Shown here one piece after another: positions 10,701-21,408 of a stretch of DNA of 64,000 nt. Made by a program: the position numbers and the translations under genes. Below the pieces are notes generated by a model, which ran no database searches, was not told the DNA's origin, and was given only the letters and a program-made list of their open reading frames with translations. Positions within the stretch are counted from its first letter, which is position 1. Each line of letters begins with the position of its first letter. Where the stretch lies: positions 248,001-312,000 of the forward strand of contig MCGE01000041.1 of NCBI GenBank assembly GCA_002105175.1. Direction: 5' to 3'. The DNA is from Absidia repens (taxonomy: Eukaryota > Mucoromycota > Mucoromycetes > Mucorales > Cunninghamellaceae).

Positions 10701-11118
10701 TATTAGTTATTAGTTATTTGACATTGGTATATATACAAATATATTTTGAATAAAAAACAGACTTTTATTATTGATTATGATTATTGATAGTGATTTCTTT
10801 TTGGGGATAAGTAGCAAGTGTTACTATATAAAAGAGGGAATATACAGCTGTGGTGATTCTGAAAAAAAGAAAATATATATGGTGGTGATGTAACAGAAGA
10901 GAAAGGGCACACATACATGAATGATACTAGAAGAGAAAAGAAGAGCAAAAAGATAACAAAAAGACGATATCAATTGATTCAATATATTGTAAAGTATATA
11001 GATCTTTATTTGAATCGATAAAAAAAAAAGATATACTGTGGCGATGATAATAATACAAAATAAATAAAAAAGGGGCAAATAAATAATGGGATGAATATAC
11101 AAAATGACAAGAGATACA
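10701..11118. other. convergent 3' intergenic region
   Basis: AT-rich DNA between two converging genes, with AATAAA-like signals near 10749 (plus strand). No further gene. Confidence 0.5.
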
Positions 11119-12341
11119 CTAAATTTCATGGGGTTTATAATCTACAGCATCAGGCTTCATTTGATGGTGATCATGCTGATTTGATGATTGTGGGGAAGTC
11201 ATTGGAGCACCATAATAATGTTGTTGATCTTGTTGTTGTTGTTGTTGTTGCCAATGGTCCATGCCGCCGTCATTTTGATGATAAAGTTGGGTTTTGTAAT
11301 CGGTGTTTCCGTAGCCATAATAAGGATCAGCTGGCTGACCATGTTGATTGATGCCAGCACCAGCAGGTGGATAACCAGCCATATCCTGATTCATCAAGGG
11401 GACCGCTGTACTTGTTTCCGAGAATTCATCATTGCCCAAGTTCATGTAACCAGTTGTTTGTGGGGCAATAGGGGCCATTCGACGCTGGAACGGTGAGACG
11501 GGGCTCATACCATTGCCACTAGCACCTGCACCAGCACCAGCAGTCGCAGCGGCAGCAGCAGCACCCATATTTGCACTTTCTGGATCCTTCATATTCATTG
11601 CAAAGTCATCAAAGGTATCGTGGTTTCGTCGTTTAGTTCTACTGGTACATCCTCCACGACGATTCAGCCATGTTAAAAGACCTCCAATCAGAGCCAATCC
11701 AACTAACATAACATACAAGTATTAAAATAAGAATGTGTGAATGCGAAGTAACCTAATTTAGACAAGTTCCCCCTTTTGTCAGACTTACCGACACCACCAA
11801 CGACAGACCCAGCAATCGTTCCTACGTTGTCTTGTTTTGGTTCACCACCTGGAGTTTGGTTTTGATCTTGATTATTGGAGCCAGAATTAGAATTATCATC
11901 ATTATTGTCACCTGTGGAGCCACTGCCTGTAGGAGCGTTAGTAGGGTTGTTGCCTTGACTGTTATGATTGTTAGATCTTGTTTGCCCGCTTGATCGAGAG
12001 TGAGTATTGTTATTGTTGTTCGTGTTATTGTTGTTGTCAGTTGGTGTTGATGAAGGTGTGTTGTCCGCAGTCGCAGTAGGCGTCTCCTCCTGTTTTGATG
12101 TTGCTGGAGGATTATCTGAAGTTGGAGAATTACTTTGAGCTGGCTGTGAGGAATCTGGAGCTTGAGAAGAACCGCCCGGAATCGTTGGATCAGAAGACGG
12201 GGAAGGTAGTACACTATTGTCACCGCCACCAGCACTGGCACTACCGGAAGCAGGGCCACCAGAAGAGCCATCACCAGAAGCCTGTGATTGAACAATGGCA
12301 ATGAGTTGGAGAGTCAGTAATAAAAATAAGAGCACTTTCAT
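11119..12341 (-). CDS. mucin-like single-pass membrane protein (cell-surface sensor type)
   Basis: Two exons (12341-11789, 11702-11119) encode 378 residues. Residues 1-19 are a signal peptide (MKVLLFLLLTLQLIAIVQS). About 20-172 is a low-complexity Ser/Thr/Pro/Asn ectodomain with a poly-Asn stretch, suited to heavy O-glycosylation. Residues 173-198 are a glycine-rich transmembrane helix (GTIAGSVVGGVV...LLTWL) followed by a basic RTKRR stop-transfer. The cytoplasmic tail contains poly-Ala, poly-Gln and Tyr-rich segments. This architecture is like Mid2/Wsc-type wall sensors or mucins, but no defining extracellular domain is present, so function is unassigned. The intron falls inside the transmembrane segment. 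Confidence 0.85.
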
Positions 12342-13179
12342 TGAATATTTTGAGAGCGAAAGATAAAACGAAAAAAAGGAAGTGAAGTAAAAAATAAAAA
12401 AAACTATCAGGTAAGGAATTTTATCGGCTCGGCGGCGATTGAACTAAACTCTAGTTGTACCACGTTCAGTTCAAAAAAAGAATATTGTCATGTCCAAGAA
12501 GCTTTTTCCCCTTTATCTCTCTGTCACTCTTCAACCCAATTGGATAGCGACATTGCAAATATTGTAAGTGAAAAATATATATGTATGCGCATACTGACCT
12601 TAATCCATAGCGAAGTATCTTATACCATGATAACAGAAATCTGCCATCACTTACATCATCATAAAATTGAGAAGATTTAAAATCCATATGGTCTCGACCA
12701 ACTGGAAATAGATCTATTTTTAGTGCCTTATTCAACCTACATTAAGGCAATCTTCTGTAACTACTGGCTAATAATACTGAAAATCCCGATCTTCTTCATC
12801 CCCTTTTCTGTTGTCTCCGATGATTTTAATACACTGGCTCCCTGTGGTAGGTAGCTTGAAGAAGCAAGGCATTGTCTGTATATCTGCAAGGCTGCATGAC
12901 CCGAGTCCGAGGAAATGGTAATAATTGTATTGGCTGTTGCTTGGCGCGGTATTATATAAATCTAAAATATACGATCAAATGCATACAGAAAACATAAAAT
13001 GTTTCGAAAGTGGCGAAAACTAATTTCATATTCATAGACATAGGCCCACACGAAAAAGGCACAGGTACGCAAATCGCAATGCCCAGATCTGGGTTTAAAA
13101 AATTGCCGAATAGCCTTAGCTACTCCTTTTTTTTCGTTTATCTTTTTTTTTTTCTCCTTTTGTTCTATCAATCTTCACC
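12342..13179. promoter_or_regulatory. divergent promoter region, mucin-like / Kelch 1
   Basis: 838 bp between two divergent surface-protein genes. A TATATAA-like motif lies near 12953 and polypyrimidine tracts precede the Kelch start. A minus-strand ORF of 89 codons (12466-12735) is present but has no recognisable domain and I do not call it. Confidence 0.5.
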
Positions 13180-15409
13180 ATGATCTTATTATACCAGGCT
13201 ATTTCCTACATAATAGCTTTGATTCTATTACAGTACATACCAGAAACCTACTCTCAAAACGTTTGCGATGTTGCTGGTCCTCAAAGCTTCTCAGACTTTA
13301 ATATTGTTCAAATACAATCCACCTTGTATTTGACTGGTGGCAATCCGGTAACGATATATGATATACCAACAGCGAGCGATCTTTTACACAATGACTCACT
13401 CTTTTTTCTTTGAAAAAATACTTAGACATCGAGCGACATTTGGGCATTAAATCTGACGGCGGGTTTGGATACGACACAGTGTCTTCCCTGGTTTGATTTG
13501 CAGCAGTCCAGCGAGACCGATTCAACAATACAACCTTATATGTATGGCGTGGCTTTTAAGACACCGGATGATAATCTCATAGTACAAACAGGCGACGGTG
13601 GGACCTCTTCCATGATTAACGGAACGAAATTTGACACGACAGCTCATAGTTGGACGACAGGTACGTACTGCACTTTTCTCCTTTTCTTTTTCTGTTTCTT
13701 TTGCACCACGGAACGTTTCTTCTGACACTCTTTCTATACATATATTTCATACCCACCTTCTAGTCAATAGTCAAGGACAAATTCCTACGGTTCGGGCTGA
13801 AATGACTGCATCCCAGAACTCAACATCAAATCAAGTGTGGTACTATGGAGGACGCAACACTCAAAGTCAGCAGGCCTCTGGGAACTTCAGCTACGTAAGT
13901 ACACATGTGGTGATATCTGTGGGGTTAACATTATATTTTATTAATATAAATATGGAACCGGCGGGGATGCGTTGTATTATTGTGTGTGCTTTTAGTATAA
14001 TGATTTTTATTACCTGGACACTCTTACTGATACTTGGAATTGGCCGAATGTCTACTATACTGGTGGTGTTCGTCCTTCCCGATTTGGCCACACTTCTAGT
14101 TTACTGTAAGCCTTGCATCAATTAAAGGCTCTGTACCAATTATTCATCTTTTTATTTTCTTCTAGCATGGGACAATTGTTTATTCTTGGTGGGAAAACGG
14201 CCATTTTGAATCAAACGGATAACAACTGGATTGTGGGAGTGGCAGATTTTCGAAGTGTGCTTGGTAAGTATGATGAGAAACGGGAAGACAAAGATGAAAG
14301 GCATCAGAGACTAATTTTATTCTTTCTTCTAGTTTTTGATACTATCGCGAAGGCATCCATCAGTATGGCAACTATCAATGACATTCCTCCAGGCTTGATT
14401 AGGTATTTTGAAATTATTCTCATGAGCGACTTATGTAGCAAAATGTTTAGTGTTGTTGTTAACCTGTGCCATTCTATCTTTCTTCTTCCCTCTTTTTCCT
14501 TAGGTTCTCGGCGACAAATGGTAAGGGACTTATTACAAGTGTGGGCATGAGCAAGGACAAGGGCAAAACTATATTAACCTCCCTCCCTCTCTTCCATAGC
14601 ACCTGATGGACGATCGATCGTTGTCTTTGGAGGGAAAACATTGGACAACGGACATACATTTATTCCGACGCAAAACGTTTATGTTCTTGATACTTGCACA
14701 TTATCATGGTCTACCCCCAACATCCAAGGCACGCCACCATCTGCTCGTGCTGGCCATGAAGCTACTACTTTTGGACATTATATGATTATCATTGGAGGTA
14801 AATAATGGAGAGCTTCGGTCTCAATAGAAATATGATATTGATTCATACTTTTCCATAGGTATTACGAATGTTGACAGCGCACACACACTCACCTATGCGA
14901 ATGATGTTGCAATTTTGGATATGTTAACGTGGACATGGGTGAACTCTATACCGGCCGGGATTACACCAGTACTACAACCAATCAATCCAGGATGTCGATT
15001 TGATGTGCGTGTTTCTCAAAATGGCAACGACAGCGGCGATGGTGACGGTACTGACGAAGGATCCAATGGGTATGGCCTTCCGTATGACTCGACTGTGGTG
15101 TCCAATCCAAATTCAAGCGATAATACAGCATTGACCGAAGGGCTCGCCATCGGGTTTAGTGTTTTTGGCTTATTTTTGTGTGTTGGCCTTTTCTTTGCTA
15201 TCCGACGGTGGCGACATGGTGCCAAAACATTCAGTCCTCGCTGGCTACCTCATGTCCTTACACGATCTTCAGCGAACAAGACAACGGCGTCTTCCTTCCA
15301 ATCTAGTCAATCTACATCCTCATCCTTACCGTCAAACACTTCCGACACAAATGACGGTCTCAAGAAAATCGACAATGTGCCCATGTTTGTTATCACTGAA
15401 CATCCTTAG
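13180..15409 (+). CDS. Kelch-repeat type I membrane protein 1
   Basis: Nine coding exons (13180-13347, 13426-13660, 13764-13894, 13996-14105, 14166-14263, 14333-14402, 14504-14520, 14600-14797, 14859-15409) join in frame to 525 residues. Residues 1 to about 25 are a signal peptide. The ectodomain has Kelch-type blades (LYLTGG, WYYGGRN, LFILGGK, IVVFGGK, MIIIGG, each with a following YDFYYLDT/VYVLDTCTLSW-like strand), predicting a beta-propeller outside the cell or in the secretory lumen. Residues 437-457 are a transmembrane helix, then a basic, Ser/Thr-rich cytoplasmic tail. Exon 7 is a 17-nt microexon. A second gene of the same architecture lies at 47730-50127. The ligand and function are unknown. 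Confidence 0.9.
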
Positions 15410-15789
15410 TTTTTACTTTGTGTGTATTTATATTCCCTTTTGTCTATTACCCCACATTACTTTACTACATACCACCTCTATTACGTATCTATTTAACTCC
15501 CATATTTTTATCTTTGTATTCATTCGTTTTATTAATGTAAATATTCTACACCTCGTGCCTTGACCTATATTTATACCGTCTCTACCCCCCTTTTTTATAT
15601 ATAATTTCCCTTCTCCATAGTATCATTTTTTATCTCACACTCACATATATTATCATCTATAGCCAGATAAATCTCGCACTTCCCCTCTACTTAGCTTTTA
15701 TGAACCTATTATTTTTAATAAAGCGCTCTGCACTCTGCATGAATTTTTCAGAATCAATGCTTTATGTTACTGAATTGCTTGTTGTAAAA
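15410..15789. other. 3' region of Kelch 1
   Basis: T-rich 3' UTR-like sequence with AATAAA at about 15717-15722 (TTTTTAATAAAG), a likely polyadenylation signal. No gene. Confidence 0.5.
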
Positions 15790-15835
15790 TGCTGGATTAC
15801 TAGGTATATATATATATATACCTAGTAATCCAGCA
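15790..15835. repeat. perfect 46-bp palindrome with (TA)8 centre
   Basis: The arm TGCTGGATTACTAGG is followed by eight TA units and the exact reverse complement of the arm. All 46 bases pair with themselves. A second (TA)n tract follows at about 15836-15855. It could extrude as a cruciform or form an RNA hairpin. No duplication or transposon end was identified. Confidence 0.95.
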
Positions 15836-15859
15836 ATATATATATATATATATATTTGT

Positions 15860-15976
15860 GTGTTGATTATGGCACCGAGAATTGGGTACTGTGTATGGAG
15901 CTGGAAGATGATTATAGACCTTTTCAAGCGTTGAATTGGGCTTCAATAAGATTTAGAAATTGTACAGTGTTCGGCT
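15860..15976 (+). pseudogene. possible coding relic (unassigned)
   Basis: A stretch of about 37 codons without stops reads protein-like (VDYGTENWVLCMELEDD and onward) and ends at a stop at 15974-15976. The D-x-GTEN phrase recalls DDE-integrase domains, but nothing further downstream supports this. It is a weak hint only. Confidence 0.2.
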
Positions 15977-16089
15977 AAAAGCATCAGCAATGTGGAAAAT
16001 GACCAACACACTGTAACCAGTGACCCGATCGACTTCCAGATTTTTTTAAATGAAAAAATAATGAAAATTTAAACAATTTCTGTACAGAT

Positions 16090-16875
16090 ACCTAGTCCGC
16101 TCAAAAGCGACCTGTTATAGTATGATGCCTAACAAGTCATACCCCTCGCCACAAATATAAAAATATAGACTAACGTTTCCCATTTCACCCCAACACTACC
16201 GTCGTGAGAACCCTAAATACTGGCAAAACCAGTAAAAAACAATATAATCGCGTAACGAAATACTCCACCCATCAAGCGTAGCCAATGCCAGTGACACACA
16301 TCAAAAACATATTACAACGGAAACTATTGGGTGTAGCGTTAGGTAGACTATTGGGGGATCCAAAGATTGACGAACACTAATATAAAAGAACAATTTTAAA
16401 AAAGAAAAGGTGTACTAAACAAGGCATGGGAATAAATATAAATGGGTATCTTTTATTGAAATGTAACACCCAATAATCTAAGGGAGACGATGGTAGAGAG
16501 GAATCTCAAGACATGAGAGAGATTAATGGGTCATTTTTCATTGAAGCATATATAAAAATAGACATATTTTATTTATATGTAGATACAAAATACGGACAAA
16601 CTAACACTGACCTAAGCTAATGAAGGGTCCAAAAAGCGAACTAATGGTGCCTTGAGATCCTAGATCCAAAATGAAAGGGGTTCGCCATGCATCTTGTAAT
16701 CTCTGATCTGAAAACGCTTCTAAACTAGTCCTGACACAAACCTAAGATAATCATGACCTCAAACAAGTTGAATGGTGAAGAAAAAAAAAAAGAAAAAAAT
16801 GGTGAAAAGAAAGAGAGAAGGAAAAAATAAAAATTAGGAGAGAAAAATAAAAAATCCACGTGGGCGGGATTTGAA
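16090..16875 (-). repeat. interspersed repeat R2, copy B (reverse)
   Basis: Reverse-oriented copy. Its start, TTCAAATCCCGCCCACGTG, reads on the minus strand at 16875-16857, followed by the polypyrimidine tract (purine-rich on plus) and the reverse of the GATGCATGG..CCTTTCATTTTGGAT landmark near 16665-16695. The far end decays and is approximate. It is head-to-head with copy C. Confidence 0.7.
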
Positions 16876-16969
16876 ACGTTGTGGGGCAGGTCTTTGGAGA
16901 GTATTTTTTATATTGGTGGATTCAGAATAGGGAACGCATTTTTTTTTTTATTTCTTTTACAACATTCAA

Positions 16970-17480
16970 CAAAGACCAATACAATATTCCCAAACTCAGG
17001 ATTATAACATACATGGAGAAGCCCTTTTATTTTGGATCCAGGATATGGGGGCCACTAATAGTAGGCTTTTTGTAGCCTTCATTAGATTAGTTTAGTGTTA
17101 GATGTCCATAGCTTGTATCTACAATTGAATAAAATATGTCATGTTTATTTATTTATAAAAAATGTCCCATTAGTTTTCCATGCCTTAGATATTAGGCCCC
17201 TTCTGTATCATTATCACTTTTTATTGCGCCGACAGTTGCTATGCTTCAATAAAAGATATCCATTTAGCCCTTCTGATGCTTTAAACAGTATATTAGTTCC
17301 TTCTTTACAATCGACCCTTCATATTATTGCTGGCCATTATCCAGTTACCTCCCCCCCCTCGTAGCCTCCCTCATGGTAGTTTCATCAGCTTCATTGATCG
17401 TAGTAGACTTTCACAGCTTATGCTTATGCTCCGAAAATATATTTCTCTTATTTTAACGATCCTCCTCTAATATCTGAACC
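16970..17480 (+). repeat. interspersed repeat R2, copy C
   Basis: Contains the R2 landmarks ACATGGAGAAGCCCTTTTATTTTGGATCC, GAATAAAATATGTC, AATGTCCCATTAG and the GCTTCAATAAAAGATATCC phrase. It lacks the TTCAAATCCCGCC head and is truncated or rearranged at its left end, adjoining copy B in inverted orientation. Confidence 0.7.
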
Positions 17481-18325
17481 CATTGGATAGTGAACATTCT
17501 TTTTTTTTTTGTTTTTTGATGTTGGGTAAGGTATGAACCAGATATTATGTCATATAGTGCGTTGGTTTCTGTGACACTTGGGAGTGGGATAATTTCAGAG
17601 CAACCAGCATCACTTAGTCAGTTGGTGTTCCTTGCAAGTACGCTTCAATATACCTCCAGCATTATTGTAAAGCTTCCGATGGTTAATTAGTGACGAATTA
17701 TATATAAGAATACTGTTCAGCTAATAATTCCATATATTTTCTTTATTTTTTTGATATGTATATGTGATATAGAAGATGCAACGTTTTCCGAATCTTTTTT
17801 CAGGGACTGTTGCAGAACATATCAATATTCCTTCACCACTGTGTATATTAAACCCTGTCAATTTTGGAAAATTCACGCGCTAGGATTATTTCAATTTCCA
17901 AGTTGCCCAGCCAAAACTCCCAAAACATCGACCGACTTTGAATGCTTATACCTGTTTTTTCTAGCTATGACCAAATATACAGTTATAGACAACATGACAA
18001 ACAAAACATGACAAAAGTAAATAAGCGGTAAAAATGAAATGACTTTTATTCAACAAAAAAAAAAAAAGGTAGAAGTAAATATCATAATAACTTCTATCTA
18101 TAACTACAAAATGTAAGAAAGCCCTCCGCCCGACAAACCCAAATATATAGGCAAATAAAAATTCAATATCAGCAATAATATGAAGAATAGTGTCTAACAT
18201 ATCATCCTTTTTTTTTCAGTACAATGTAATTTCAAAACCCAGCACCTGTATGTGAGATATAAGGAGATAACTCAATATAATTTATTTGATCATTCATATA
18301 TACACATATGTATCAAACATACACT

Positions 18326-18361
<36 letters not shown>

Positions 18362-18400
18362 TATCACGCGTGTAAAAACTACCAGTAATCTAGAGTCTAT
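17481..18400. other. intergenic DNA 3' of the SCP2 gene
   Basis: AT-rich DNA with a (CA)n microsatellite at 18330-18356. No gene seen. Confidence 0.5.
18330..18356. repeat. (CA)n microsatellite
   Basis: About 13 tandem AC/CA dinucleotides, 45 bp beyond the stop codon of the minus-strand SCP2 gene, probably in its 3' UTR. Confidence 0.9.
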
Positions 18401-18959
18401 TTAAAGTTTGGCAGCAGCAGGCTTGATGGACTTGAAGACGTTGTCGAGTTTCTAAATATAAAAAAGAAATCAGAACAACCATGGTTTTCTCGCATCACAG
18501 CCACAACAGCTGCATCCCATCTAGATATACACATCTTTTTTTTCTTACCATAGCGAGCATGATTTGACCCTTGACCTTGAGCTTACCAGACATGTAAGCC
18601 TTTTGACCGTTGAGCTTGCCTTCAGCCAATTGGACAAAGTCGGCATCGTTCCTAAAAAAAAAAAAAGGACGGTTAGAATATATGGACTCAATCCAAGATA
18701 GTAATAATAGAGACAAAACTTACAAAGTGAGAATAGCATCAGCCTTGGTGCTACCCTTACCACGGACAACCTTGCCTTCCTTCTTGACATCAACAGTGAA
18801 GATTTCTTCCTTGCCATTAGCCTTCAAGACGAATTGGAAGACGCCATTGACTTGCTTGATCAACTTGGCACGTTCTTCAGGAGTGTAAGCTTCGAAAGCC
18901 TTGCTCAATTCAGCGATGAGTTCAGAGCCCTTGAATCCAGGTACGATAATGTCAGACAT
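18401..18959 (-). CDS. SCP2-domain lipid-transfer protein, peroxisomal
   Basis: Three exons (18959-18724, 18651-18549, 18451-18401) encode 129 residues, the length of a stand-alone SCP2 domain. Landmarks include [60 protein letters not shown] and MLAM. The last three residues are Ala-Lys-Leu, an accepted type 1 peroxisomal targeting signal, and the last exon encodes mainly this tail ([16 protein letters not shown]). This matches the fungal PXP-18/POX18 group of oleate-inducible non-specific lipid carriers that act in the peroxisome. Substrate range and induction are inferred from the family. Confidence 0.95.
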
Positions 18960-19350
18960 GATAGATGGTTATAAAAAGAAGAGTACTATAAAGAAAATTG
19001 AAAAAGAAATAAAAAAAAAAGACAGGAATATTTTGACGTTTTTTATAGACCCAGTCCAAAAAAAAAGTTCACATGCGATTAGCGGTGGTTCAAGTAAAAT
19101 TTTATTTGAAGTACAATTTCACATGTCTAAAGGTTCCCCGCACAAAAAATATCTATCAGTGTAAACTATCATCATGCCATCATTCGTCCCACTACAATGC
19201 CCAAATTTTCAAATACAATAAAACTTTAAAGACATATAAAAATAATAATAATAATACTAGCTACAAATTCTATCCTCCGACTAAAAAACCACCACCAAAT
19301 CCAAATCCATCATATTCTTGCTGACAATCAATCATCTTCTTTTGGATGGA
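18960..19350. other. SCP2 promoter and MET2 3' flank
   Basis: 391 bp, AT-rich with an A-run near 19010. It should hold the SCP2 promoter and the end of the MET2 transcript. No other gene seen. Confidence 0.5.
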
Positions 19351-21086
19351 TCACCATTGCGTAATGTCAACTTCAGCTTCCCCAAAGAGACTTGTCTTGG
19401 TTGCTTTGAGTTCTTCCTCCTTTTCAGCTTCTTCTAAACTGATCACACTAGTTTCATAGATTTCAGGGAGCACATCTTTTTCAAACTTGAGAATGTGCCG
19501 ATTGATTTGATCAAATTCCAGTAAGAAGCCATCATGTCCATCACTTGATTGAATGACAATCATTTCTGCATTTGGAATACCATCCGCTAATTCGTATTGT
19601 TCAGAGATTGTAAATAGGCCATCAGATTCGATGCCTATAATATATAACAAAAAATAAAATAAAAACGTCAGTATCGAAAACCCCTTTTAAATTTTATAAT
19701 CCCGGATCTCCGCTATTCCTCTTCCCCCAAAAAATACTTCCCACATTTTCTTTTTTTCTCTCTCTTATCATCTTACCAATAACAAGTGTTGGCTGTTGGA
19801 TTGTTGTCAAGATATGGTCATATTCACCACGTCCACGGGATAAATCATGGGTATCCATTTTCCGAGTCAAAGCAATATAACAGTTGGCGTCAAATCGACT
19901 GATGAATTTGTCACCTTGATATCGAAGGTAAGATTGTGCTGAGAAGACAAAAGGAGTAGGCATAGGAGGATCATTGATAGTCACAGCAGGTTGAGTATCA
20001 TTGCCATTAGTTGTAGCAGTAGAAGCGGTAGAAAGCGGAGGACTGAGAGGCGGACGAGTTGATTTTTTGTGGCCATCATTGTGAATCATGCGGTTAGCTT
20101 CACGAGGGCTGCTAGGAGAAGGCGAGTCTTCGGCTTTTTTGATGTCCGCCGTTTTCCGTCCAAACCGTGATTCGAACGAGTCGCGAGATCGATAAGTCAA
20201 TAGTGCCGACATTCGTGCAGCTGCCAAGCCGACACTGGGAGGTCGTTCATCAGGGTAATAACCATCAGCTATAACATAGGTAGAATGAAAAAGAACAATT
20301 AGCGTTCATACCAGTGCACTCCCTCTTTCTCTATCTATACATGTATATAACTCCCCCCACCCGGTTTGGACTTACCATAATATGGATCACTATAGATCGA
20401 TTGGCGTTGTGCTTCACCCCAGCTGATGCCCCATGCAGAATGTCTTCCCGAAGTAGCAATAGGTACAATGGTTCGCACATAATCCTTGCCCATAAAAGCC
20501 CATTCCAAAACTTGCATTCCCCCCATAGATCCACCAACACAAATCGCCACTTGCTTCACACCGAGCTGGTCCAAGATCAATCGATGAAGACGTACATCAT
20601 CACGAACGCTAGCCAGAGGGAATTCCGGTCCATAACGATCTCCAGTTTCTTTGTGGATGGTCAATGGTGACGCTGAGCCATAGGGTGAACCCATCACATT
20701 AAGGCAAACAATAAAGAATTTGGTCGTATCAAATGCCTTGCGAGGTCCCATCAATGGTCCCCACCTACATATATGCAAAATAGAAAACATGTGGTTAGTA
20801 TAAAAAAAGTGGGCTATGACCATGCACCAAAACGACAAAATTTTCTTTACCAGTCTTCGACATCAGCACTTCCGGTTAAAGCATGACAGATAACCATACA
20901 GTTGTCCCCCTTTTCATTCAGCTTGCCCCAGGATTTCCAGCCAATGGGTACGTCTTTCAATACAACACCGGTTTCCAATGTGAATTCTGGAATGACAGTG
21001 ATATTTTGATCAGGAATAAGATGTATCAAGTTGTTCTTTTGTACAGGCGCGGGTAAACCTTCTGTAGTTCGATATGTCTTGGACAT
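19351..21086 (-). CDS. MET2: homoserine O-acetyltransferase
   Basis: Four exons (21086-20851, 20764-20376, 20268-19777, 19634-19351) give 466 residues. The enzyme transfers acetyl from acetyl-CoA to homoserine for methionine synthesis. It is an alpha/beta hydrolase. The N-terminal KSWGKLNEKGDN and CHALTGSADVEDWWGP regions are typical, the nucleophile is Ser158 in VGGSMGGMQVLEW, and the acid and base are Asp377 (IESDGLF) and His406 (DGHDGF). A low-complexity insert at about 247-320 separates the two core parts, as in other fungal MET2 proteins. I chose the Met of MSKTYRTTEG. An upstream in-frame Met at 21239 would translate a low-complexity leader. It is divergent from PHGDH with 322 bp between the starts. 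Confidence 0.96.
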
Positions 21087-21408
21087 TCTTAGAGAGATAA
21101 TATGGATAAGAAAAGAGAGGAAGGATAGATAGTTTTTTTTTTCGAAAATAAAAAAAAAAAAGAAAAAGAATGAGGAACATCTCTTGAGACCTTTTTTCTT
21201 ATTTGTCGCTTTAACTCCACTTACACAATCACAGGCCAATCAAATAACTGCATAAGTCGCAATGACTGATGTTGATCTATGCTGATTTCAAACCCCGGGT
21301 TTGAATATTTTTTTTGTGTGAAAACAAAAAAAAAAGCATGGGCCGATAATTTTTTTTTTCTTTTTCCTTTCTTCAATTACAATCATCCATCCCCCGGCTT
21401 TACGAACT
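21087..21408. promoter_or_regulatory. shared divergent promoter, MET2 / PHGDH
   Basis: 322 bp between two divergent amino acid biosynthesis genes. It contains a CCAAT box (near 21235, GGCCAATCAAAT), a TGACTGA word near 21264 that is one base from the Gcn4/CPC1 core, and an imperfect palindrome TTCAAACCCCGGGTTTGAA at about 21287. Co-regulation by general amino acid control is an inference. Confidence 0.5.

Noticed and set aside
12466..12735. 89-codon minus-strand ORF between the mucin-like and Kelch 1 genes
   Set aside because: Partly protein-like, with a GTAAGT inside, but no domain, no partner exons and no family resemblance.
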